A model generated the notes under the pieces. The model did not search any database and was not told the origin of the DNA. It saw only the letters and a list, made by a program, of their open reading frames with translations. A program made the translations under genes and the position numbers. Below are positions 20,419-28,348 of a stretch of 64,000 nucleotides of DNA, piece by piece. This DNA comes from Plantactinospora endophytica. Lineage in GTDB: Bacteria > Actinomycetota > Actinomycetes > Mycobacteriales > Micromonosporaceae. Each line of letters begins with the position of its first letter. The stretch's first letter is position 1. The DNA lies in the NCBI RefSeq assembly GCF_016862915.1, contig NZ_BONW01000046.1, forward strand, positions 1 through 64,000. The letters run 5' to 3'.

Positions 20419-21480
20419 ATGGCAGACACGGACGAGGCTCGGTTGCTCCACGGCCGCGACGCGCCGAAGCGCGCGACCATGCTGGAATTGGTCTTCGACG
20501 TGGTCTACGTCGCCGCCTTCGCACTGGTGTCGATGCGGCTCGCCGCCAACCTCACCTGGTCGGGAGCGGGCGAGATCCTCGTGCTGTTGATGGCACTCTG
20601 GTGGACGTGGACGACCACCGCGCTGCTCACGGACTTCTACGACCCGGAACAGAGCGGGATCCAGATCATCGTCGCGTTGACGATGCTCGGTGTCGCGCTG
20701 ATGGTGGTCGCGATTCCATTCGCGTTCTCCACGCACCCGATCGTCTTCGCGGGCGCCTACGTCGGCATCCACCTCGTCCGGGAGGTCCTGCTGGCGACCC
20801 TGTTGCGCGGAAACTATCACGAGCAGAAACGGCCGATACGATTCCTGTTCTGGTTTTCGATATCCGGAATCGCGTGGATCGCGGGCGCGATCCTCGACAC
20901 TCCGCTGCGCGCCGTACTGTGGACTGTCGCGGTCGTGATCGACTACCTTGCCGGCGCGCTCCGGTATCCCACGCCCAGACGTGACCGGATCCCGATCGAG
21001 CAGTACGAGCAGGCCAGCCCGCACATCGCCGAGCGGTACCAGCAGGTGATCGTCCTGACGCTCGGCGATCTCATCCTGGTACCCGCGCTGCGATTCGCCA
21101 GCCACGACTTCACCCTCGCCCGGACCGCCGCGTTCCTGATGGCGTTCGGCGCGACGTTGCTGTTCTGGCAGATCTTCGTCTTCGCGACCGCGCCACTCGC
21201 GGCGACCACGACGCAACCCGGGAGGATCGGAGCCCGGGCAACTCGGCTGGCACCATTCACCCATCTCGTTACGATCGCCGGCGTGGTGGCCGTGTCCGCC
21301 GGTGCCGAACTCGCCGTCGTCCGGCCCACCGGCCCCACGCCGACCAGCTGGGCGTATGTGATTCTCGGCGGTGCCGCGCTGTTCGTGCTGAGCCGGACGA
21401 TCTTCGAGTACGCGATCCTCGGCCCGGCGGGAGTAGCCGACGCTCGGCCCGGCAGTGGGCCGGACGCGTCGCGGCGCTAA
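20419..21480 (+). CDS. LtrA-family membrane protein (low temperature requirement protein A)
   Basis: 353 residues with about nine hydrophobic helices. LtrA landmarks include ATMLELVFDVVYVAAFA near the N terminus (usual form ELFFDLVFVFAI), WWTWTTTALLTDFYDPE, the SPHIAERYQQVIVLTLGDLILV block matching the family HxxERyglfvIi-LGE region, and paired late helices. The name comes from a Listeria mutant; the biochemical function is not known. ATG at 20419 has a modest GAGGCGG site 8 bases upstream. Stands alone, convergent with the toxin-antitoxin genes. Confidence 0.88.
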   Translation: MADTDEARLLHGRDAPKRATMLELVFDVVYVAAFALVSMRLAANLTWSGAGEILVLLMALWWTWTTTALLTDFYDPEQSGIQIIVALTMLGVALMVVAIPFAFSTHPIVFAGAYVGIHLVREVLLATLLRGNYHEQKRPIRFLFWFSISGIAWIAGAILDTPLRAVLWTVAVVIDYLAGALRYPTPRRDRIPIEQYEQASPHIAERYQQVIVLTLGDLILVPALRFASHDFTLARTAAFLMAFGATLLFWQIFVFATAPLAATTTQPGRIGARATRLAPFTHLVTIAGVVAVSAGAELAVVRPTGPTPTSWAYVILGGAALFVLSRTIFEYAILGPAGVADARPGSGPDASRR

Positions 21481-21590
21481 CCACACATCATCGTCACCGG
21501 CGACCCGCTCCTGGCACGTCTGACCAGATCACGGACGCGGGGTGGTGCCCGATGAGAGTCACCAGCGCCGCGTCTGCGATCGCTGGCGAG

Positions 21591-21890
21591 TCAAGCTGCC
21601 GCGTCCCGTGGCACAAAACTCACGCTGAGACTCACATTCAGGGCCGCCGCCAGCCGCTCCAGCACCGGCAGGGTCGGAACGGTGCCGCCTGCCTCGAACC
21701 GCGCGACCGCCGACTGCGTCATCCCCGATTCCTTAGCAAGTTGCGCCTGGCTCCAACCCCGGCGTTCACGAAGATCACGCACCGCACGACCGAGCTCGAA
21801 CGCCAACCGCGCCGCGTCGTACGCGTCTGCGGCTCCATGCTCGGCCATGCGCCGCTCCCGCATCGCGGCCCAATCGCTACGCTCGCCCAT
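21591..21890 (-). CDS. HigA-like antitoxin (XRE-family HTH)
   Basis: 99 residues. A Cro/C1-type helix-turn-helix spans about residues 33-90 (LRERRGWSQAQLAKESGMTQSAVARFEAG). It is preceded by an N-terminal helix that in this family contacts the toxin. The start at 21890 has GAGGAGGG inside the end of the toxin gene, and the two genes are 3 bases apart. Expected to neutralise the upstream toxin and repress the shared promoter. The toxin-first gene order is the hallmark of higBA systems. Confidence 0.88.
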   Translation of the reverse strand: MGERSDWAAMRERRMAEHGAADAYDAARLAFELGRAVRDLRERRGWSQAQLAKESGMTQSAVARFEAGGTVPTLPVLERLAAALNVSLSVSFVPRDAAA

Positions 21891-21893
21891 GAC

Positions 21894-22244
21894 CTAACCC
21901 TCCTCTTCCGCGACGCGGTGCGTCTCATCAATGCACCTGGCCAACGCCCGGCGCGCCCGGTCGACCTCCCGCTCGTCGCGCACGCGCGTCTTGTAGAACA
22001 CTGTCAGCAGGATGATCCGCCTGTCCGGCGCAATCCAATAGGTGACCCGGACCGCCTGCCGCTCCAGGTAGAACCGCAACTCGCGCAGCTTTCCATCCAG
22101 CTGCTTCGTGTACGGCTCCCCCAGCAACGGCCCGTGTTCAGCCAGCAGGTCGATGTAGAACGCCGCTCGGGCGAACAGTGCCGTCGGCAGGCTCTCCAGC
22201 CACTTCTCGACCTCCGGCTCCAGCTCGACCGCACCCCAGGACAT
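21894..22244 (-). CDS. HigB/RelE-superfamily mRNA interferase toxin
   Basis: 116 residues from ATG at 22244 (MSWGAVELEPEVEKWL). The RelE/ParE-like fold is suggested by the N-terminal helical pair EPEVEKWLESLP and the beta-strand block KLRELRFYLERQAVRVTYWIA followed by RRIILLTVFYKTRVRDEREVDRARR. The basic C-terminal helix and Tyr/Arg/Lys residues fit the family ribonuclease surface. It probably cleaves mRNA on the ribosome when the antitoxin is lost. The longer frame upstream to 22334 is rejected because promoter and operator lie in it. Confidence 0.85.
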   Translation of the reverse strand: MSWGAVELEPEVEKWLESLPTALFARAAFYIDLLAEHGPLLGEPYTKQLDGKLRELRFYLERQAVRVTYWIAPDRRIILLTVFYKTRVRDEREVDRARRALARCIDETHRVAEEEG

Positions 22245-22259
22245 AGCAACGATGCTATA
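22243..22259 (-). promoter_or_regulatory. higBA promoter and operator overlapping the start codon
   Basis: TATAGC (22259-22254, minus strand) serves as -10 nine bases before the ATG, so the message is nearly leaderless. ATAGCA-ACGA-TGCTAT (22243-22258) is a perfect inverted repeat that covers the -10 and the start codon, a position well suited to autorepression by the antitoxin. Confidence 0.6.
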
Positions 22260-22339
22260 CCAACCCCTCAGGCCGGCGCAGGCAAGGAGCGGGGTTCGCA
22301 CTGTTCGATTCATGTCGACATAAGGGCAGGTCAAAGCCC

Positions 22340-22416
22340 TGGTGGGGCGGGCGGGACTCGAACCCGCGACCGAGGGATTATGAGTCCCCTGCTCTAACCT
22401 GCTGAGCTACCGCCCC
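22340..22416 (-). tRNA. tRNA-Met (anticodon CAT)
   Basis: Cloverleaf on the minus strand: 7-bp acceptor GGGGCGG/CCGCCCC, D-arm GCTCAGCAGGTTAGAGC, anticodon stem-loop with CTCATAA loop, T-arm GCGGGTTCGAGTCCCGC, discriminator A and an encoded CCA (22340-22342). The anticodon CAT with this body looks like elongator Met. An isoleucine tRNA with modified CAU is less likely but not excluded. A 5-bp hairpin just beyond may act as terminator. Confidence 0.93.
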
Positions 22417-22634
22417 CGCAACGGGCGCCGGGATGGTAACCCGGCACGACGTCGGCCGGCCACCGAGATCCGGCACCCACCAGTGAAGATCGAGTTGGCC
22501 GTACCCGGCCCACCGGATCGCTCGCCGGTTCGGTACCGCCCTGGCGATTCCGGCACGGCGAGGATACCAACCGGCATCGACATCGAGGGGACGCCGAGCG
22601 GGCGGCCGGGCTCGGCACCCGGCGCGGGCGACGG

Positions 22635-23927
22635 TCAGCCCTGGAGGTACCCGACGACCGCGCCGGCCGCCCGCCACCCGCTGGCCAGCGCACCCTGCAC
22701 GGACGGGCTCCCCCGGTGGTCCCCGGCCACGAAGATCCCCTCCCCCGTCGCCACCGGCTTGCGCAGCCGCCCCTGCGGCGCCGGTGCCGCCGGCAGCGCC
22801 TCCGGCACCGGCACGGTCGTCAGGTGCTCCCAGTCGTCCACCGCGCGCCCGTAGAGCCGGGCCAGCTCGGCCCGGACCACCGACTCCGGCGGTACCACCG
22901 GACCGGCCACCGAGGTCGCCACCAGGTGCCGCCCCGCCGGGGCGTACGTCGGCGCGGCGCGGCTGACCACCACCGTGTTCGCCACCAACTCGCGCCGGTC
23001 CCCGTCGAGCAGCAGGATCGGCTCGCCCAGCGGCGGTTCGGCCGTCGAGTGGTAGTAGGTGGTCAGGGAATGCATCCGCACCCGGCCGAGGGCCGGCAGC
23101 AGAGCGGTCGCGGTGGCCGGGTCGGTGGCGACCAGTACGGCCCGGCACCGCACCGCCCCGGCCGACGTGCGGACCAGTCCCGGCCGTACTGACGCGGCCG
23201 AGACCCCGAGCGCGATCAGCGACTCCGGCAGCGGGGTGGCGACCGCCTCCGGCAGGGCTCCGATTCCGGCCGCCGGCAGCCCGATCCGCCCGCGGGCGAA
23301 CGACCGGACGATCATCGCGAAGACGTGGCTGGAGGTGCTCAGTTCCCGCTCGCCGAAGACGCCGGAGAGGAAGGGCCGGAGCAGTTCCTCGACGATCCGG
23401 TCGGAGAGCCCGGCCCGGCGCAGCGCCGCTTCGGTGCTGGTCTCCGGGGCCGTCAACAGCCGGTCCACCGGCAGGCTGGCGCACCGGGCCGCCAACGCGG
23501 CCAGCCGGAGCCGGTCACCGGCCCGCCCCACACTGCTGATCCGGCGCGACTCCACTCCGGCCGCGTCGGCCAGGCCGGTCAGCACGGTCCGGGCCGCGCC
23601 GAACGGGTCGCGCAGCGGATGGACCATCCGGTGCAGCATCTCGCCCCGGCGTACGAGTACGCCCTGAGTGAAGTAGCCGAGCCCGAGCGAGGTCAGGTCC
23701 ACCAGCGCCGACAGCCGGGGATAGGCGGTGTTCACCACCTGGAATCCGCGATCGATCAGGTACCCGTCCACCGCGTCGGTACGGACCCGGCCGCCCAGCC
23801 GCTCGGCGGCCTCGACCAGCAGCCACGGCGTACCCGCGCGGTGCAGTCGGCGGGCGGCGGCCAACCCGGCCAACCCGCCGCCGACGATCACCACGTCGGT
23901 CTGCGCCGGCAACTCGGCAACCGTCAT
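22635..23927 (-). CDS. FAD-dependent amine-oxidase/phytoene-desaturase-like oxidoreductase
   Basis: 430 residues. The N terminus has the dinucleotide-binding motif DVVIVGGGLAGLAAARRL and, after the second strand, EAAERLGGRVRT, as in flavin amine oxidases and carotenoid desaturase-like proteins. The C terminus carries the second FAD contact GIFVAGDHRGSPSVQGALASGWRAA. No transmembrane segment is obvious. ATG at 23927 overlaps the MMPL stop by 4 bases, so the oxidoreductase and the lipid-type transporter are translationally coupled, hinting that it oxidises or desaturates the exported molecule. The substrate is unknown; protoporphyrinogen, polyamine or carotenoid-like roles are all possible. Confidence 0.85.
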   Translation of the reverse strand: MTVAELPAQTDVVIVGGGLAGLAAARRLHRAGTPWLLVEAAERLGGRVRTDAVDGYLIDRGFQVVNTAYPRLSALVDLTSLGLGYFTQGVLVRRGEMLHRMVHPLRDPFGAARTVLTGLADAAGVESRRISSVGRAGDRLRLAALAARCASLPVDRLLTAPETSTEAALRRAGLSDRIVEELLRPFLSGVFGERELSTSSHVFAMIVRSFARGRIGLPAAGIGALPEAVATPLPESLIALGVSAASVRPGLVRTSAGAVRCRAVLVATDPATATALLPALGRVRMHSLTTYYHSTAEPPLGEPILLLDGDRRELVANTVVVSRAAPTYAPAGRHLVATSVAGPVVPPESVVRAELARLYGRAVDDWEHLTTVPVPEALPAAPAPQGRLRKPVATGEGIFVAGDHRGSPSVQGALASGWRAAGAVVGYLQG

Positions 23928-26050
23928 CGTTCCCCGCCGGGATGGTTGGGAACCCTGGACAGCCGGGACGGCCACCAGACCGCCGGTCCGATGTCGTACG
24001 TCAACGCCGGCACCAGCAGCGAGCGTACGACGATGGTGTCCAGCAGTACGCCGAGCGCCACCGCCAGCCCCAGCTCGATCAGGATCACCAGTGGCAGTAC
24101 GGCCAGCGCCGAGAAGGTCGCCGCCAGCACGAACCCGGCCGAGGTGATCACTCCACCGGTGACCACCAGCCCGCGCAGCACCCCGGAGCGGGTGCCCTTG
24201 CGCACCGACTCCTCCCGGACCCGGCTCATCAGGAAGATGTTGTAGTCGATGCCGAGCGCCACCAGGAAGACGAACGCGAAGAGCGGGAACGACGCGTCGA
24301 CACCGGGGAAGCCGAAGGCGTACCGGAAGAGGAACGCGCAGAGCCCGAGGGTGGCCAGGAAGGACAGCACCACGGTGAGGATCAGCAGGATCGGCGCGAG
24401 CAGGGCCCGGAGCAGCAGGGCCAGGATCACCGCGATCACGCCGAGCACCACCGGGATGATCACGTTCCGGTCCCGGTTGGAGGCATCGGTGGTGTCCACG
24501 TTGATCGCGGTGGAGCCGCCGACCACCGCGTCCGCGTCCGGCACCCGGTGCACGGCGACGCGCAGCTCGCGTACCGTCTGCTCCGCCTCGGCGCTGTCGG
24601 CCGGCGCCCGGAGCGTGGCCTGGAGCTGGACGCGGCCGTCCACCACCTTCGGCGGACCGCCGGACGACCCCGGGCCGGCGTCCGGACCCGTCGCGTTGGG
24701 ATCGCCGGCCTGGACCGTCCGCACCGAGACCACTCCGGGTACGCCCCGAGCCGCCGCCACCACCGAATCGGCCGCGCCGGCCAGCGGGAAGATGGTGACC
24801 GGACTGCCCAGCCCACCGGGATAGTGCCGGTCGATCACCTCCTGGGCGACGACCGAGTCGGTCCGGTTGGTGAACAGCTCGGACTGGCTGAGTCGGGTGT
24901 CGCCGAGCTGGGTCAGGCCGAACCCGAGCGCGATCAGTACGAGCGTGGTCAGCGCCCAGACCAGCCGGGCGCGGCGGGCGATGAAGTGCGCCACCGGTTT
25001 CCACAGCCGGCCGACCGTGGCGGCGTGCTCGACGTACGGCGACCGGGGCCAGAACGCCCACCGGCCGCCCAGCAACAGCAGCGCGGGCAGGAAGGTCAGC
25101 ATCACCACCAGGGTGGCGCCGATGCCGACCGCGGCGACCGGCCCGAGCGCCTGGTTGGAGGCGAGGCTGGAGAGCAGCAGGCAGAGCAGCCCGGCGATGA
25201 CCGTGCCGCCGGAGGCGAAGATGGCCGGGGCGGCGCCCCGCCAGGCGGCGAGCATCGCGTGGGTGATGTCGTGGTGCCGGCACAGTTCCTCGCGGTAGCG
25301 GGCGATCAGCAGCAGGGCGTAGTCGGTACCGGCACCGAAGACCAGCACGGTGAGGATGCCCTGGGCCTGCCCGTTCAGCGTGATCACGTCGGCCTTGGCC
25401 AGGAAATAGACGCAGAGGGCGGCGAGCGCGTACGACAGGCCCGCCGCGAGCAGCGGGATGATCCAGAGCACCGGGCTGCGGTAGACGATCAGCAGGATGA
25501 CGAGTACCACCCCGAGGGTGACCAGCAGCAGCGGGCCGTCGATCGACGAGAAGACGTCGATCAGGTCGCCGAGCATCCCGGCCGGCCCGCCGACCACCAC
25601 CACCTGGCCGGCGTCGCCGTGCCCGGCGATCTGGCGCAGGTCGCGGATCACGTCGCGGGTGCGGTCCCCCTCCGCGTTGTCCACCGGCACGACGACCTGG
25701 AGGGCCTTGCCGTCCGCGCTCGGTATCGGCGGCGGCAGCGGAGCGACCACGCCCGGCACGGTGGCGAACCGGGTTGCGTCGGCGGCTGCCCGCTGCCGGT
25801 CGGCGTCGGTGACCCCGCTCTCCCTGGCGTAGACGACCAGCGCCGGCAGGGTCGCCCGGTCGACGAAACCGGCGGCGAGCCGTTCGCCCCGGGTGGCCTC
25901 GGCGTCCGACGGCAGGAAGGCGGCGTTGTCGTTGGTGGCGACCGTGCCGAGCTTTCCCGGGTACGGCATCGCGAGCGCGCCCACCGCGAGCCAGCCGACG
26001 ACGAGCAGGGCGGCGAGCAGCACGACGACCCGACGCCGTGATCCTGCCAT
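23924..26050 (-). CDS. MMPL-family RND transporter
   Basis: 708 residues from ATG at 26050; a GTG at 26089 would add 13 residues, and neither has a perfect ribosome binding site. Two MMPL repeats, each with a large extracytoplasmic loop and a bundle of helices, about twelve in total. First helix VVVLLAALLVVGWLAVGALA. Conserved GTDYALLLIARYREEL and LGIDYNIFLMSRVREE lie in the paired TM4/TM10 regions, which contain the proton-relay Asp-Tyr pairs of MmpL proteins. Family members export lipids, siderophores or pigments using the proton gradient. First gene of a two-gene operon with the FAD oxidoreductase. Confidence 0.92.
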   Translation of the reverse strand: MAGSRRRVVVLLAALLVVGWLAVGALAMPYPGKLGTVATNDNAAFLPSDAEATRGERLAAGFVDRATLPALVVYARESGVTDADRQRAAADATRFATVPGVVAPLPPPIPSADGKALQVVVPVDNAEGDRTRDVIRDLRQIAGHGDAGQVVVVGGPAGMLGDLIDVFSSIDGPLLLVTLGVVLVILLIVYRSPVLWIIPLLAAGLSYALAALCVYFLAKADVITLNGQAQGILTVLVFGAGTDYALLLIARYREELCRHHDITHAMLAAWRGAAPAIFASGGTVIAGLLCLLLSSLASNQALGPVAAVGIGATLVVMLTFLPALLLLGGRWAFWPRSPYVEHAATVGRLWKPVAHFIARRARLVWALTTLVLIALGFGLTQLGDTRLSQSELFTNRTDSVVAQEVIDRHYPGGLGSPVTIFPLAGAADSVVAAARGVPGVVSVRTVQAGDPNATGPDAGPGSSGGPPKVVDGRVQLQATLRAPADSAEAEQTVRELRVAVHRVPDADAVVGGSTAINVDTTDASNRDRNVIIPVVLGVIAVILALLLRALLAPILLILTVVLSFLATLGLCAFLFRYAFGFPGVDASFPLFAFVFLVALGIDYNIFLMSRVREESVRKGTRSGVLRGLVVTGGVITSAGFVLAATFSALAVLPLVILIELGLAVALGVLLDTIVVRSLLVPALTYDIGPAVWWPSRLSRVPNHPGGER

Positions 26051-26136
26051 CTCCCACCCATCCCGTTCCGAGCCACCTCGGCGTGCCACTGGACGCGCCG
26101 CCGGGCGTCCTGCCGGACGGGCCCAGATATGACGAT

Positions 26137-26159
26137 GCCCGCCGACGGGGCCGGCGGGC
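26137..26159 (-). terminator. Hairpin downstream of tRNA-Asn
   Basis: GCCCGCCG (26137-26144) pairs with 26152-26159 across 7 nt, 16 bases past the tRNA 3' end. Likely the transcription stop for the tRNA. Confidence 0.5.
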
Positions 26160-26174
26160 GGAATGTTGGGAAAG

Positions 26175-26247
26175 CTCCCCCGTTTGGACTCGAACCAAAA
26201 ACCTGCCGGTTAACAGCCGGCTGCTCTGCCAATTGAGCTACGGGGGA
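26175..26247 (-). tRNA. tRNA-Asn (anticodon GTT)
   Basis: 73-nt cloverleaf on the minus strand: acceptor TCCCCCG/CGGGGGA, D-arm GCTCAATTGGCAGAGC, anticodon stem GCCGG/CCGGC with loop CTGTTAA, T-arm with GGTTCGAGTCC, discriminator G. CCA is not encoded. Confidence 0.95.
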
Positions 26248-26349
26248 TCGCGTTGGCCGGCACTGGATCTCTCCGGCGCCGTGCGACGGCACAAGAGTAC
26301 AGGACGGGTGGGGGTGGTGGGCTACCGGGTTATCGCGCGGCGGTCGGCG

Positions 26350-26378
26350 TTGTCGCGGGTGGAAGCCACACAAGATAT
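26350..26378 (+). promoter_or_regulatory. Candidate promoter for the YtxH-like gene
   Basis: TTGTCG (26350-26355), 17-bp spacer, AGATAT (26373-26378), within a locally AT-richer patch 150 bases upstream of the gene at 26526. Spacing is ideal; the -10 is imperfect. Confidence 0.35.
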
Positions 26379-26525
26379 TTGGACAAAACGGCATGGGGGC
26401 CACAACCAGGCATGACATCGGTGGAGGATGGGTAGGGACCTGGGGACAGACGACGCAGGCGCGACACGGTCGCCCACCGGGAAGCCGGGGGCGCTGACCG
26501 CGTCAGTACACGGAAGGGAGCCGTC

Positions 26526-26885
26526 ATGCGCGGAAAGCTGTGGTTCGTCGGCGGGCTGGCTGTGGGCTTCGTCCTGGGCGCCCGCGCGGGCCGGGAGAGG
26601 TACGAGGAACTGGTGCTCAAGGGTCGCAAGGTGCTTGACCACCCGACGGTGCAGGAGGCGGCCGGGGTGGCACAGGCCCAGGCTTCCCGGCTGTACTCCG
26701 AGGGCAAGGACCGGCTCAGCCACACCCGGCTGGGCGAGAAGCTCGGCACGGGCACCGGCGGAACGGCCGAGTTGGGCACCGCCGACAGCGGCAGCCGCGC
26801 GGACGCCACCGTCGGATCGGGTACGAAGTCCTCGACCGCGCCCGCCTCGCGGGCCGCGTCGGGGGCCAACGGCACCACGTTCTGA
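26526..26885 (+). CDS. Small YtxH-like membrane-associated protein
   Basis: 119 residues. It begins with one short hydrophobic glycine-rich segment (LWFVGGLAVGFVLGARAG) followed by a basic region (RERYEELVLKGRKVL). The C-terminal half is low-complexity Ser/Thr/Gly/Ala. This form is common in actinobacteria and resembles YtxH-domain proteins of unknown function. The start has GGAAGGGAG upstream. Monocistronic, with a strong bidirectional terminator after it. Confidence 0.75.
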   Translation: MRGKLWFVGGLAVGFVLGARAGRERYEELVLKGRKVLDHPTVQEAAGVAQAQASRLYSEGKDRLSHTRLGEKLGTGTGGTAELGTADSGSRADATVGSGTKSSTAPASRAASGANGTTF

Positions 26886-26908
26886 GGCACCGCACCACAC
26901 CGCGGAAC

Positions 26909-26952
26909 ACGGCGCGGGGCCGACCCGGGATCGGGCCGGCCCCGCGCCGTGA
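26909..26952. terminator. Bidirectional 15-bp stem terminator
   Basis: CACGGCGCGGGGCCG (26909-26923) is perfectly complementary to 26938-26952, with a 14-nt loop, placed between two convergent genes. Confidence 0.8.
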
Positions 26953-26962
26953 GGCTGGCCGA

Positions 26963-27970
26963 TCAGTCCTTGCTGCTGAACGCGGCGTCGAAGGCCGCGC
27001 TCGGGGCGTCGAAAGCGAGCCGGCGGACGAACTGGAGCGCCTCGGGGGCACCGACCAGCCGGTCCATCCCGGCGTCCTCCCACTCGATCGAGATCGGGCC
27101 GTCGTAGCCGATCGCGTTCAGCGCCCGGAACGAGTCCTCCCACGGCACGTCGCCGTGCCCGGTCGAGACGAAGTCCCAGCCCCGGCGCAGGTCCGCCCAG
27201 GGCAGGTGGGACGCGAGCCGGCCCCGCCGCCCGTCCCCGGTACGCACCTTCGCGTCCTTGCAGTCGACGTGGTAGATCCGGTCGGCGAAGTCGAAGATGA
27301 AGTTCACCGGGTCGAGTTCCTGCCACACGAAGTGCGACGGGTCCCAGTTCAGCCCGAACGCCGGCCGGTGCCCGATCGCCTCCAGGGTGCGCCGGGTGGT
27401 CCAGTAGTCGTACGCGATCTCGCTCGGGTGCACCTCGTGGGCGAACCGCACCCCCACCTCGTCGAAGACGTCGAGGATCGGGTTCCACCGGTCGGCGAAG
27501 TCCTGGTAACCGCGCTCGATCATCGCCGGCGGTACCGGCGGGAACATCGCCAGGGTGTGCCAGATCGACGAGCCGGTGAAGCCGACGACGGTCTTCACGC
27601 CGAGCTTCGCCGCCGCCCGGGCGGTGTCCTTGATCTCCTCGGCGGCCCGCTGCCGAACCCCCTCCGGCTCCCCGTCGCCCCAGATCCGGGCCGGCAGGAT
27701 GTCCTGGTGCCGCTCGTCGATCGGGTGGTCGCAGACCGCCTGCCCGACCAGGTGGTTGGAGATGGTCCAGACCTTGAGGTTGTACTTGGCCAGCGTCTCC
27801 CGCTTCCGGTCGACGTACGAGTCGTCGGCGAGCGCCTTGTCGACCTCGAAGTGGTCACCCCAACAGGCGATCTCCAGCCCGTCGTAGCCCCACTCCGAGG
27901 CGAGCCGGCACACCTCCTCGAACGGTAGGTCGGCCCACTGGCCGGTGAAGAGCGTGATGGGTCGCGCCAT
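26963..27970 (-). CDS. Sugar phosphate isomerase/epimerase-like TIM barrel
   Basis: 335 residues, AP-endonuclease-2-type (xylose-isomerase-like) barrel. Metal-ligand candidates typical of the family are visible: Glu in [13 protein letters not shown], His/Glu in FAHEVHPSE, Asp/His in [11 protein letters not shown] and HVDCKDAKV, and Glu in [12 protein letters not shown]. Family members isomerise, epimerise or lyse keto-sugars with a divalent metal. ATG at 27970 has AGGGAGAAAG upstream. It sits just downstream of the secreted sugar dehydrogenase and ThuA-DUF1080 genes but beyond their terminator, so it probably has its own promoter. I infer a cytoplasmic role in the same keto-sugar pathway. Confidence 0.85.
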   Translation of the reverse strand: MARPITLFTGQWADLPFEEVCRLASEWGYDGLEIACWGDHFEVDKALADDSYVDRKRETLAKYNLKVWTISNHLVGQAVCDHPIDERHQDILPARIWGDGEPEGVRQRAAEEIKDTARAAAKLGVKTVVGFTGSSIWHTLAMFPPVPPAMIERGYQDFADRWNPILDVFDEVGVRFAHEVHPSEIAYDYWTTRRTLEAIGHRPAFGLNWDPSHFVWQELDPVNFIFDFADRIYHVDCKDAKVRTGDGRRGRLASHLPWADLRRGWDFVSTGHGDVPWEDSFRALNAIGYDGPISIEWEDAGMDRLVGAPEALQFVRRLAFDAPSAAFDAAFSSKD

Positions 27971-28348
27971 GGTCTTTCTCCCTGTTGATCACGCGGGATT
28001 CACGACTGCGCCGGGCACGGTGCCGGTGGACCGGGGCGAGGGTGACCGTCCGGGACGGTGGCGGGAACTCCTCGGCCGCGTGGTCGGCACGTGCGAGAAC
28101 GCACCCGAGCCGGACGGGTTGCGCCTCCCGCCTGGTTGCCGGCCACCACCGAGGATCGCCACGACCACTCTAGGCCGTCCCGCCCGGAGCAAGGAAGCCC
28201 CGCCTCCCGGATCCGAGGAACCGGGAGGCGGGGCGGAGACGGCCCGACCCTGTGCACTGTTCGCGGCCGACCCGTCTCCCTTGAGGGCGGGCGGCGGGGT
28301 CGCGCTGGGCGGGTGGTGGGGATGCGCGCCGCCCGCTACCCGCTCAAC
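27971..28348. other. Intergenic region with terminator and unmapped promoter
   Basis: No gene is supported here. A strong hairpin at 28197-28234 ends the ThuA-DUF1080 transcript. The stretch 27971-28196 should hold the promoter of the TIM-barrel gene. A CCTAGAGT element near 28170 (minus strand) is a weak -10 candidate. Confidence 0.4.
28197..28234 (-). terminator. 14-bp hairpin after the ThuA-DUF1080 gene
   Basis: GCCCCGCCTCCCGG (28197-28210) pairs perfectly with 28221-28234, with a 10-nt loop. Confidence 0.75.

Noticed and set aside
22245-22334. Longer N terminus for the toxin from 22334
   Set aside because: The added 30 residues would span the inverted repeat and -10 and look nothing like the family; the ATG at 22244 fits the toxin N terminus.
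21591-22416. Integrated element at the tRNA-Met gene
   Set aside because: A toxin-antitoxin pair lies next to the tRNA, but there is no integrase and no duplicated tRNA 3' end in the window.
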